The position numbers and the translations under genes are program-made. From contig JAFROA010000191.1 of NCBI GenBank assembly GCA_017429885.1, positions 1 through 7,926 on the forward strand: a DNA stretch of 7,926 bases, read 5' to 3'. Numbering within the stretch: position 1 is the stretch's first letter; each line of letters begins with the position of its first letter. Under the pieces are notes generated by a model. The model searched no databases. It saw only the letters and a list, made by a program, of their open reading frames with translations, and had not been told where the DNA came from. This document shows, in pieces, positions 1-6,336 of the stretch. Source of the DNA: Bacteroidales bacterium (GTDB lineage Bacteria > Bacteroidota > Bacteroidia > Bacteroidales > UBA932).

Positions 1-2
1 AT

Positions 3-1355
3 ATGGAAAAAAACAAAACCGTCCCCGCTTTCTGGGGAAAAGAGGACTGGCAGGCCGTATGGATCGGTTTCATAGTGATTCTTTTGGCATGCGTGGCAGT
101 CCTCACGAAAGCATTTGACTTTTCGGCAGTTAAGTTCTCCACATGGGCTGTTGGCGAGGCTGCCGCCACAAAGGCCGTCCCTCTAGCCACACAGCTTGGC
201 GAATGGGCATTCTGGCGTAAGCTCATTGTCACGGTCGTGGTGCTTTGCGTCCTCTTCACCCTTGGTGTAAAGCTCCAGGGAGAGAGTGTGAAAAAGTACA
301 TTCCCGCTTTTCTCGGCTTGTTCGTGATCGCCTTGATAGTCCGTTTTGTCAGCGCCGAGTTCACCCTCAACCGTTATCTCGAATGGGCTTTCTGGGCGCT
401 GCTGATCGGCCTCTTGATCTCGAACACTGTTGGAGTTCCTGATTGGCTCAAACCGGCGATCAAGACCGAATTCTACATCAAGACCGGACTTGTCATCATG
501 GGTTTCTCCGTCCTCTTCTCGAATATCGCCAAATTCGGTCTTTACGGACTCGGTATCGCATGGATAGTCACTCCTATCGTGATTATCTTCATGTGGTGGC
601 TTGGAACAAAGATCCTGAAAATTGACAATAAACCACTTGTGATTACTTTGGCGTCAGCTACTTCTGTCTGCGGAACCTCTGCCGCTATCGCCACTGGAGC
701 CGCTTCAGGAGCAAAGAAGGATGACCTGTCTATCGCCATCTCCATCTCCATCATTTTCACCATACTGATGATGGTTTTCGAGCCCATGATCATCAAGGCC
801 GTCGGCATGAGTCAGCTTATGGGTGGCGCTCTTATTGGAGGTACCGTGGACTCCACCGGAGCCGTGGTTCTCGCGGGAAACGCCCTTGGTCCTGAGGCCG
901 AGCAGGCAGCTGTCCTTGTGAAGAGCATCCAGAATATCCTCATTGGCTTCATCGCCTTCTTTGTCGCCGTTTTCTTCGCGACGAGAGTTGAGAAGACTTC
1001 CGAGAAGAAGGTTGGCGCCGGCGAGATATGGAAGCGTTTCCCTAAGTTCATCATCGGATTCTTCGTAGCCTCGCTCGTGGCCTCGTTCCTGATCCAGCCT
1101 ATTTTCGGTGGAGACCAGGTCAGCGCCATCAACAAGGTCCTGGATCAGTATAAGAACTGGGCTTTCGTGCTGGCGTTCACCAGCATTGGTCTTGACACCA
1201 ACTTCAAGGAGCTGGCCAAGAACATGCAAGGAGGAAAGGTGCTTTGGCTCTACATCATCGGCCAGACCTTCAATATCGCCCTGACTTTCTTCGCGGTATG
1301 GTTCCTCCTCTCAGGAGTGGTCTTTGACGTGCCTGTCCTCGACCTCTTCAAATAG
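3..1355 (+). CDS. YeiH/UPF0324-family putative sulfate exporter-like membrane transporter
   Basis: This is a 450-residue polytopic inner-membrane protein of the YeiH/UPF0324 (Cons_hypoth698) family. Members are often labelled putative sulfate exporters, but substrates are mostly unproven. About a dozen hydrophobic segments are visible, for example residues 19-35, 73-89, 101-117, 127-144, 157-173, 181-201, 244-263, 309-327, 347-365 and 413-437. Two conserved small-residue loops support the family call: SATSVCGTSAAIATG at 218-232 and GGTVDSTGAVVLAG at 279-292. They probably line the transport path, by analogy with other transporters that have paired broken helices. It is longer than the roughly 350-residue E. 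coli YeiH, with extra sequence between the first two membrane segments (about 36-72). The ATG at 3 is the first possible start inside the window; only two bases precede it, so a longer start and any promoter cannot be judged. Its stop shares a base with the next gene's GTG. The family call is firm and the substrate unknown. Confidence 0.88.
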   Translation: MEKNKTVPAFWGKEDWQAVWIGFIVILLACVAVLTKAFDFSAVKFSTWAVGEAAATKAVPLATQLGEWAFWRKLIVTVVVLCVLFTLGVKLQGESVKKYIPAFLGLFVIALIVRFVSAEFTLNRYLEWAFWALLIGLLISNTVGVPDWLKPAIKTEFYIKTGLVIMGFSVLFSNIAKFGLYGLGIAWIVTPIVIIFMWWLGTKILKIDNKPLVITLASATSVCGTSAAIATGAASGAKKDDLSIAISISIIFTILMMVFEPMIIKAVGMSQLMGGALIGGTVDSTGAVVLAGNALGPEAEQAAVLVKSIQNILIGFIAFFVAVFFATRVEKTSEKKVGAGEIWKRFPKFIIGFFVASLVASFLIQPIFGGDQVSAINKVLDQYKNWAFVLAFTSIGLDTNFKELAKNMQGGKVLWLYIIGQTFNIALTFFAVWFLLSGVVFDVPVLDLFK

Positions 1356-1636
1356 TGGGAAAAGGCAAGGAAAAAGCATTCAAAGTGGTCACGATCCTCG
1401 TGGTTGTGGCCATTTTGGTTTGCGCCTTATGGATAATGGGGAACAAGCTGGGGCTTGTTCCTGACTATGATTTCGGCGCAGGCGCATATTATTATGCCGA
1501 CATCCCGGGATTCGAGAACATAGAGAAAGAAGGCGCTTTCAAGACTTCAGTGCCATATTGGGTACACGTGGTCCTGTTTTTGGGATGGGGTTGGCTAATG
1601 TACCGGTTTTGGGTGTGGATTGATAAACGGAAATAA
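1355..1636 (+). CDS. Small two-span membrane protein coupled to the YeiH-type transporter
   Basis: This is a 93-residue protein I do not recognise. It has two clear membrane segments at about 9-29 and 68-86, joined by an acidic, aromatic loop (30-67, including GAGAYYY at 41-47). Basic residues cluster at the N-terminus (K3, K5, K7, K10) and the C-terminus (R84, K91-K93). By the positive-inside rule both ends should be cytoplasmic and the loop periplasmic. The start is GTG, whose G is the last base of the transporter's TAG stop (TAGTG), an arrangement typical of termination-reinitiation. There is no separate ribosome binding site. No internal ATG gives a sensible alternative: the first lies at residue 28, after TM1. 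The next gene begins directly after its TAA. Context suggests an accessory or regulatory subunit of the transporter, which is inference only. Confidence 0.72.
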   Translation: MGKGKEKAFKVVTILVVVAILVCALWIMGNKLGLVPDYDFGAGAYYYADIPGFENIEKEGAFKTSVPYWVHVVLFLGWGWLMYRFWVWIDKRK

Positions 1637-2287
1637 ATGAAAACTAATGCTTTAGCGACTTGCTCCTCATGTGGGCAGACCTCCACGATTGAGGTCTATA
1701 GCGGAATCAACACTTCTTCTGAGCCGGAGTTGAAAGCAAAAGTGAAGGACGGAACCCTGTTCCTTTGGGAATGTCCCCATTGCGGAAAGACAAACCTCGT
1801 CTCAGGACAAATGATATATCATGATCCGGAAGAGCGCCTGATGATTTGGCTTCTTCAGGAAGGATCCTTGCCGGAAGAAAGCGTCAAGGCCGTGGAGAAG
1901 AGTCTCGCCGCCGCTGCGGAAACACTTGAAGGATATACATTCAGAAGGGTGGATGACGCAGGATCCTTAATTGAGAAAGTGAACATTTTCGACGCCGGGC
2001 TAGAAGACACTGTCATCGAGATGGTCAAACATGTCACTAAGATGGAGCTTTCTCAAAAAGGCTCCGGGAAAGATATCATGGATGCGACTCTACGGTTTTT
2101 CAGGATAGAGGGTCCTGACCATGAGTTGACTTTCACCTATCCCTCGGGTGGCCAAATGCAAGGCGTCCAAATAGGATTCAATGTATATGAAGATTGCGCC
2201 GGAATCCTCCGACGCAACCCTTCAATAAAACCAGCGGAAGGTTTTTCCCGTGTCAACCAGGACTGGGTAGCCCGGTTTTTCCGTTAG
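1637..2287 (+). CDS. CpXC-domain protein (probable zinc-binding)
   Basis: This is a 216-residue soluble protein with no signal peptide or membrane segment. Near the N-terminus it carries two CxxC pairs, C9-SS-C12 (CSSCG) and C46-PH-C49 (ECPHCG), separated by a polar stretch. That spacing and the FLWECPHCG context match the CpXC domain, a family of unknown function with a presumed zinc-ribbon-like fold. The rest (about 60-216) is acidic and mixed alpha/beta with no motif I can assign. The ATG directly follows the TAA of the preceding gene (TAAATG), so translation is probably coupled to the transporter and two-span protein. The gene ends 3 bases before the convergent galK stop, and a terminator-like hairpin lies inside its last codons. 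Family assignment is fairly confident; the biochemical role is unknown. Confidence 0.75.
   Translation: MKTNALATCSSCGQTSTIEVYSGINTSSEPELKAKVKDGTLFLWECPHCGKTNLVSGQMIYHDPEERLMIWLLQEGSLPEESVKAVEKSLAAAAETLEGYTFRRVDDAGSLIEKVNIFDAGLEDTVIEMVKHVTKMELSQKGSGKDIMDATLRFFRIEGPDHELTFTYPSGGQMQGVQIGFNVYEDCAGILRRNPSIKPAEGFSRVNQDWVARFFR
2262..2280 (+). terminator. Possible intrinsic terminator inside the 3' end of the CpXC gene
   Basis: The arms ACTGGG (2262-2267) and CCCGGT (2271-2276) pair as a 6-bp stem, including one T-G wobble, around a TAG trinucleotide loop. They are followed by a T run (2276-2280). The shape is that of a compact rho-independent terminator reading rightwards. Its location within coding sequence would fit the 3-base gap to galK, which leaves no room for a separate terminator. 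The stem is short, so this is tentative. Confidence 0.35.
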
Positions 2288-2290
2288 AGT

Positions 2291-3445
2291 TTACTCAACC
2301 TTCCTCGCGCCGTCGCTTATCACGACATCATAAATCTTGACATCGTGGCCGAATTCGGCGGGGAATTTCTCCTTGACAGCCTCGATGAACTTGTCGTAGA
2401 GTTCTTCTTTGACAAGGTTGATGGTGCAGCCTCCGAAACCTCCACCCATGACTCGTGATCCGGTGACGTCGCATTTGCGTGCAAGCTTGTTGAGGAAGTC
2501 AAGTTCCGGACAGCTCACCTCATACAGTTTGCTCATACCGAAATGAGTCTGGTACATCATCTCACCCACGGTCTCATAGTCTCCCCTCTCAAGGGCGTCG
2601 CAAACATCGAGAACCCTCTGGACCTCTCCGATCACATATTCAGCCCTGAGGAAATCCTCCTCGGGAATCTCTTCGCGAACCTCTTCCAGCCAAACCCTCT
2701 TGGCGTCTGAAAGGAACTCAACATCGGGATGGTTCTTGCGGATAGCGGCCACCGCATTCTCGCAAGACTCGCGGCGCTTGTTGTAAGCGGAAGAAGCGAG
2801 CTCATGCTTCACGCAAGAGTCGATCAAGACAACTTTATAACCCTGAGGGTCGAAGGGGAAGTACTTGTGCTCCAAGGTCTTGCAATTCAAACGAATCAGA
2901 CAGCCCTTTTTGCCGAAAATGGAAGCGAACTGGTCCATGATGCCGCACTTGACACCACAATAGTTGTGCTCGGTGCTCTGTCCAATCTTGGCCAACTCAA
3001 ACTTGTCAATCGTTCCGCCATTGAAAAGCTCGTTGAGAGCGAAAGCGAAAGCGCTCTCCAAGGCGGCGGAAGAAGAAAGGCCGGCACCGAGAGGAACGTC
3101 TCCAGCGAAAGCGCAATCAAAACCCTCAACTTTGCCTCCCCGTTTGATAATCTCACGGCAAACACCGAAGATGTAACGAGGCCAGTGCTGCTGGGGCTTA
3201 TCCTCCTCAGTAAGGCCGAACTCGACATACTCATCGTAGTCAAGAGAGAAGGCTTTGACCTTGTCCGTGCCGTTAGGCTTGATCTCGACCATGATTCCGC
3301 AGTCAATTGCGCCAGGGAACACATAACCACCATTGTAGTCGGTGTGCTCACCAATAAGGTTGATTCTTCCGGCGGAGGCGAACACCTCTCCCTCTGTTTT
3401 GTACAGGGATTTGAATTTCTCCCTGATTTTGGTTTTCATTTCCAT
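2291..3445 (-). CDS. galK: Galactokinase
   Basis: GalK phosphorylates alpha-D-galactose with ATP to galactose 1-phosphate, the first committed step of the cytoplasmic Leloir pathway. The 384-residue length is typical. All three GHMP-kinase motifs are present. The galactokinase signature around residues 26-40 (GRINLIGEHTDYNGG) contains the catalytic-type R27 and the sugar-binding E33, H34 and D36. The phosphate-binding loop PLGAGLSSSAA lies at 118-128. The C-terminal MGGGFGGC motif is at 333-340. The expected catalytic base is D171 in the MDQF motif. The first ATG is at 3445-3443; a second ATG two codons downstream (3439-3437) is equally usable. It lies 51 bases downstream of the endonuclease-fold gene on the same strand, with a promoter-like motif in the gap. 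No other Leloir gene (galM, galT, galE) is in the window. It appears complete and intact. Confidence 0.96.
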   Translation of the reverse strand: MEMKTKIREKFKSLYKTEGEVFASAGRINLIGEHTDYNGGYVFPGAIDCGIMVEIKPNGTDKVKAFSLDYDEYVEFGLTEEDKPQQHWPRYIFGVCREIIKRGGKVEGFDCAFAGDVPLGAGLSSSAALESAFAFALNELFNGGTIDKFELAKIGQSTEHNYCGVKCGIMDQFASIFGKKGCLIRLNCKTLEHKYFPFDPQGYKVVLIDSCVKHELASSAYNKRRESCENAVAAIRKNHPDVEFLSDAKRVWLEEVREEIPEEDFLRAEYVIGEVQRVLDVCDALERGDYETVGEMMYQTHFGMSKLYEVSCPELDFLNKLARKCDVTGSRVMGGGFGGCTINLVKEELYDKFIEAVKEKFPAEFGHDVKIYDVVISDGARKVE

Positions 3446-3480
3446 AATTATGCGATTAGAGCGTTATTATTCCATTCTCA

Positions 3481-3488
3481 CAAAAATA
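3481..3488 (-). promoter_or_regulatory. Possible Bacteroidota -7 promoter element for galK
   Basis: Read on the minus strand, this is TATTTTTG, a full match to the Bacteroidota sigma-ABfr -7 consensus TAnnTTTG. Transcription would begin about 7 bases further on, leaving a 5' untranslated region of roughly 30 bases before the galK ATG. No convincing TTTG -33 element is seen at the expected distance. The region is very AT-rich, so a chance match is possible. If real, galK could be transcribed independently of the gene upstream. Confidence 0.35.
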
Positions 3489-3496
3489 ATAAATTA

Positions 3497-4462
3497 TTAT
3501 TGAATCACGAGCGTTACCGGGCAATGATCGCTCACCCCTCCAATGTATCTCGGACCTGAATATGTCCTGAGTGGTTTTTCCCCGGAATGGGTGTTATCCC
3601 TGACCATAAGGAAGGGTATCCTCTCGACTTTCATCTCGGTGCCAGGATTCTTCTTTTTTATGTCAGGAGAAACGAAGAACATGTCTATCATTTCCCATTT
3701 TCCTGAATATTTGATAGTTCCGAGCCCTTTTCGCGCGAGGGGCGCGGCCAGATTTATCATATTGCTTGAGTATTCCTCCGCAGATGAGGGCGTGTCGTTG
3801 AAGTCCCCCATCGCCACGATGTTATTCCACCCACAAACCATCAGGGAATCAGTAATTTCCGAAAGCCTTTCCATGGCAACGTCCCGCCTCCATGAAGAAT
3901 TAGCTCCATATTTCGACGGGTGGTGATTCACAAGAAAAGCCACGCTGTCACCGTTTGCCCTGAGAAATCCGGCGAGTAGAATGTCTCTTGTCAATAATGG
4001 CGAACCATCCCTGGAATATACCTTATTTGGACTGGAAGTTATTACTTTCAAGCGATCCTTCCTATACAATAAAGCGACATCTATCCCCCTTGGATCTGGT
4101 GAGTCATAGTGGACAATCGCATAGTCTTTCCTTCTCAACACCGTTTCCATGAGCAGCTTCTCAAGAACCAACCTATTCTCCACTTCTGCCAAACCAATTA
4201 CGTCAGGAAGCCTTCCCCGCTCGTCCGCGATCCATAAGATGGATTTTGCCACAAGGTTACATTTAGAAAGGAATTTTCTTTTCGTCCATCTTTTTTTGCC
4301 ATAAGACGAGAACTCCTCGTCTGAGTCGTTGGGAGGAACCGCGTCCGCCTTCCAATCAAAGAAATTCTCAAGGTTCCAGAACATGACGAGAATAGGGTCT
4401 TCTTTGGCGGGCACCTGTGGCTCCCGCCAGAGAACGCTCGCCAAAAGAAGACACAATAACAC
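3497..4462 (-). CDS. Endonuclease/exonuclease/phosphatase (EEP) fold protein, possibly exported
   Basis: This is a 321-residue member of the DNase I-like, Mg2+-dependent EEP superfamily, whose enzymes cleave phosphodiester or phosphomonoester bonds in nucleic acids, lipids or sugar phosphates. The motif order is canonical: WNLENFFD at 29-36 (metal-ligand N30), GLAEVENR at 90-97 (E93), DPRGIDVALLYR at 123-134, NHHPSK at 179-184, GDFND at 219-223 (D220, N222) and SDHCP at 311-315 (catalytic D312-H313 pair). The start is GTG at 4462-4460, directly after an in-frame TAA, so nothing further upstream is possible; a TTG two codons on is the alternative. Residues 2-12 are hydrophobic and followed by a polar stretch, resembling a short signal peptide but without N-terminal basic residues. 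Related Bacteroidota proteins are commonly exported. The substrate cannot be told from sequence. It is followed on the same strand by galK. Confidence 0.88.
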   Translation of the reverse strand: MLLCLLLASVLWREPQVPAKEDPILVMFWNLENFFDWKADAVPPNDSDEEFSSYGKKRWTKRKFLSKCNLVAKSILWIADERGRLPDVIGLAEVENRLVLEKLLMETVLRRKDYAIVHYDSPDPRGIDVALLYRKDRLKVITSSPNKVYSRDGSPLLTRDILLAGFLRANGDSVAFLVNHHPSKYGANSSWRRDVAMERLSEITDSLMVCGWNNIVAMGDFNDTPSSAEEYSSNMINLAAPLARKGLGTIKYSGKWEMIDMFFVSPDIKKKNPGTEMKVERIPFLMVRDNTHSGEKPLRTYSGPRYIGGVSDHCPVTLVIQ

Positions 4463-4568
4463 TTAAACTATAACTTGAAAACCAATATGGAATACATTTC
4501 AAGGGCGAAGATGGGCAAAGGAAACGGAAAAAAAGAATCGAAACAGAAAAACATTTTCTTATGATTAG

Positions 4569-4576
4569 TATCTTTG
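4569..4576 (+). promoter_or_regulatory. Possible -7 promoter element for ychF
   Basis: TATCTTTG matches the Bacteroidota -7 consensus TAnnTTTG. It sits 40 bases before the ychF ATG, predicting a transcript start near 4583 and a leader of about 34 bases. An AGAGG sequence (4609-4613) lies 3 bases before the ATG, too close for a good Shine-Dalgarno. No clear TTTG -33 box is seen at the expected spacing. Confidence 0.45.
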
Positions 4577-4616
4577 CCTTAAATATTATTTATCAGAATC
4601 TATAAATCAGAGGAAT

Positions 4617-5720
4617 ATGTCCTTGAAATGTGGAATAGTCGGACTTCCTAATGTCGGGAAATCAACTTTGTTCAACTGCGTGAGCTCCGGAAAGGCCCAA
4701 AGCGCCAATTTCCCTTTCTGCACAATCGAGCCTAACTTGGGCTCCACTAACGTGCCGGATAAAAGGCTGGAAGTTCTCGCTGACATGTGCAAACCGAAGA
4801 GCGTTGTCCCGGCGACTGTTGACATCGTGGATATCGCCGGACTGGTCAAAGGTGCAAGTAAGGGAGAGGGGCTTGGAAACCAGTTTCTCGCCAACATCAG
4901 GGAAACCGACGCCATCTTGCATGTGTTGCGTTGCTTTGATGACGGCAATGTTGTTCACGTGGACGGAAGCGTGGATCCTGTAAGAGATAAGGAAGTAGTT
5001 GATCTTGAGCTGCAAATCAAAGACCTGGAGACGGTGGAGTCAAGACTTGCCAAATCCGTCAAGCAGGCTACCACAGGAGGAGACAAGAACGCTAAAAAAC
5101 TGGTGGACCTTCTGCAGCGCTATAAAGAAGCCCTGGAGAGCGGAAAGTCTTGCAGGACAGTGGAGCTGGTGAATGAGGAGGAAGCCGCGATGGCTAAAGA
5201 CTTGTACTTGCTCACAAATAAGCCGGTAATGTACGTATGCAATGTGGATGACGCCTCTGCCGCCACGGGTAATGGATATGTTGACGCCGTAAGGGAAGCC
5301 GTGAAAGACGAGAACGCCGAGATTCTGGTTATATCCGCAAAGACAGAGTCTGAGATCGCTGAGATGGATAGCTACGAGGACAGGCAGATGTTCTTGGAGG
5401 AAATGGGGCTTAAAGAGTCTGGCGTTGTCAGGCTTATTCAAGGCGCCTATCATCTTCTCGGATTACAGACATTTTTCACCGCCGGTGCTGACGAGTGCCG
5501 GGCATGGACTATCCACAAGGGAGACAAGGCTCCTAAGGCCGCCGGTGTAATACATACCGACTTTGAGAGAGGCTTTATCAGGGCAGAGGTTATCAAATAC
5601 GAGGACTATGTCGCCCTTGGTAGCGAAAGCGCGGCCAGAGCGGCTGGAAAACTCGCCACAGAGGGGAAAGACTATGTCGTCCAAGACGGAGATATCATGC
5701 ATTTCCTGTTTAACGTATAA
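4617..5720 (+). CDS. ychF: Redox-responsive P-loop ATPase YchF (OLA1 family)
   Basis: YchF is a universally conserved Obg-related P-loop NTPase that prefers ATP and binds ribosomes; in E. coli it influences oxidative stress responses and start-codon choice. The 367-residue length is near family standard. The Walker A/G1 loop GLPNVGKST is at 9-17. The G3 motif DIAG (72-75) is followed by L76, the hydrophobic residue that replaces the catalytic Gln in HAS-type NTPases. The [14 protein letters not shown] switch region (78-91) is strongly conserved. C35 in [10 protein letters not shown] corresponds to the redox-sensitive Cys35 of E. coli YchF. The G4 position reads NVDD (209-212), in place of the NKxD of GTPases and close to the NxxE of this family. 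An alpha-helical insert spans about 120-200, and a C-terminal TGS domain runs from about 283 to 366. A -7-like element lies upstream, and a lipoprotein gene follows after 14 bases. Confidence 0.97.
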   Translation: MSLKCGIVGLPNVGKSTLFNCVSSGKAQSANFPFCTIEPNLGSTNVPDKRLEVLADMCKPKSVVPATVDIVDIAGLVKGASKGEGLGNQFLANIRETDAILHVLRCFDDGNVVHVDGSVDPVRDKEVVDLELQIKDLETVESRLAKSVKQATTGGDKNAKKLVDLLQRYKEALESGKSCRTVELVNEEEAAMAKDLYLLTNKPVMYVCNVDDASAATGNGYVDAVREAVKDENAEILVISAKTESEIAEMDSYEDRQMFLEEMGLKESGVVRLIQGAYHLLGLQTFFTAGADECRAWTIHKGDKAPKAAGVIHTDFERGFIRAEVIKYEDYVALGSESAARAAGKLATEGKDYVVQDGDIMHFLFNV

Positions 5721-5734
5721 ACAATAATAACAAT

Positions 5735-6268
5735 ATGAGAACAAAGTTATTTGCCGCCCTGGCAGCGGCTGTGGTGATAACATTCGGATGTGCCACATCG
5801 ATGAGCCTTCCAGACCGCCTCGACAAATTTGTCGAGAAGACCGAGAAGGAATATAAGAACTACGACGAGGAGGATTGGAAAAAATCCAAGGAGGAATATG
5901 ACGCTCTCGCCGCCCAGGTCAATGAGAAATATGACTCTTTCACCACATCGGAAAAAGTCAGGACAATGAAAGCTATGGGAAAATACGGCTCAATGGTCTT
6001 GGAAAAAGAGATCGCTGGCGCCTCTGATACTATCGGAAGCGTATTGGAGAGCATTCCGGAGGCTATTAATGGCATTATCAACGAGATTGACACCGTAGCC
6101 ATAAAAGAAGGCGTGGATGGCATCAAGAATGGCCTAGAGGGCATAATAGAAAGCATCGATACCGCAAGGTTACGTAAATCCGTGGAAGGTCTTACACAAA
6201 GTATTGACACCGCCAAACTGCGCCAGAAACTTGAGGCGTTGGTGAAGATATTCGAAGGCGAAGAATAA
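5735..6268 (+). CDS. Predicted lipoprotein with helical, IDT-repeat C-terminal region
   Basis: This is a 177-residue protein of unknown function. The N-terminus has a basic start (R2, K4), a hydrophobic core (5-17) and C19 in TFGC, a loose lipobox of the kind tolerated in Bacteroidota, so lipidation and an envelope location are likely. Residues 27-60 are highly charged and helical, with a DRLDKFVEKTEKEYKNYDEE-type segment followed by WKKSKEEYDAL. This resembles small Bacteroidota lipoproteins with a DUF6565-like domain, a low-confidence resemblance from memory. The C-terminal part (about 98-172) repeats the motif IDT at 118, 141 and 157, the last two as IDTA[RK]LR, suggesting amphipathic helices in register. 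The gene starts 14 bases after ychF with no terminator between, so co-transcription is plausible. A strong hairpin terminator follows it. Confidence 0.8.
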   Translation: MRTKLFAALAAAVVITFGCATSMSLPDRLDKFVEKTEKEYKNYDEEDWKKSKEEYDALAAQVNEKYDSFTTSEKVRTMKAMGKYGSMVLEKEIAGASDTIGSVLESIPEAINGIINEIDTVAIKEGVDGIKNGLEGIIESIDTARLRKSVEGLTQSIDTAKLRQKLEALVKIFEGEE

Positions 6269-6281
6269 TTCGGTGATATAT

Positions 6282-6322
6282 AAAAGAAATAGGCTGGTCA
6301 AAAAAGCCAGCCTATTCTTTTT
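6282..6322. terminator. Bidirectional rho-independent terminator
   Basis: The perfect 10-bp arms AATAGGCTGG (6288-6297) and CCAGCCTATT (6307-6316) enclose a 9-base loop. A T-rich run follows on the plus strand (6318-6322). On the minus strand the hairpin is followed by TTCTTTTA, from the A-rich 6282-6287. It lies between the convergent ends of the lipoprotein and PpiD-like genes and can serve both. Confidence 0.9.
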
Positions 6323-6336
6323 CTGCTTCCTCTCTA

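Noticed and set aside
705..1229. 174-codon open frame on the minus strand within the transporter gene
   Set aside because: It is antisense to a well-conserved membrane protein, and its translation is low-complexity and unrecognisable.
2729..3559. Long 276-codon open frame on the plus strand opposite galK
   Set aside because: It lies antisense to a complete galactokinase with all motifs, and extends past the galK start into the end of the EEP gene. Its translation has no recognisable domain; it is a composition-driven shadow.
4463..4497. Frameshifted upstream leader for the EEP gene (ATG at 4497-4495, hydrophobic MYSILVFKL)
   Set aside because: It ends in TAG at 4470-4468, and the EEP frame has its own TAA at 4465-4463. 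A simple single indel does not join the two frames, so a broken signal peptide is not supported.
4487..4564. Small basic ORF as ribosomal protein THX
   Set aside because: It starts with an MGKG-like segment but lacks the rest of the THX pattern and is too short.
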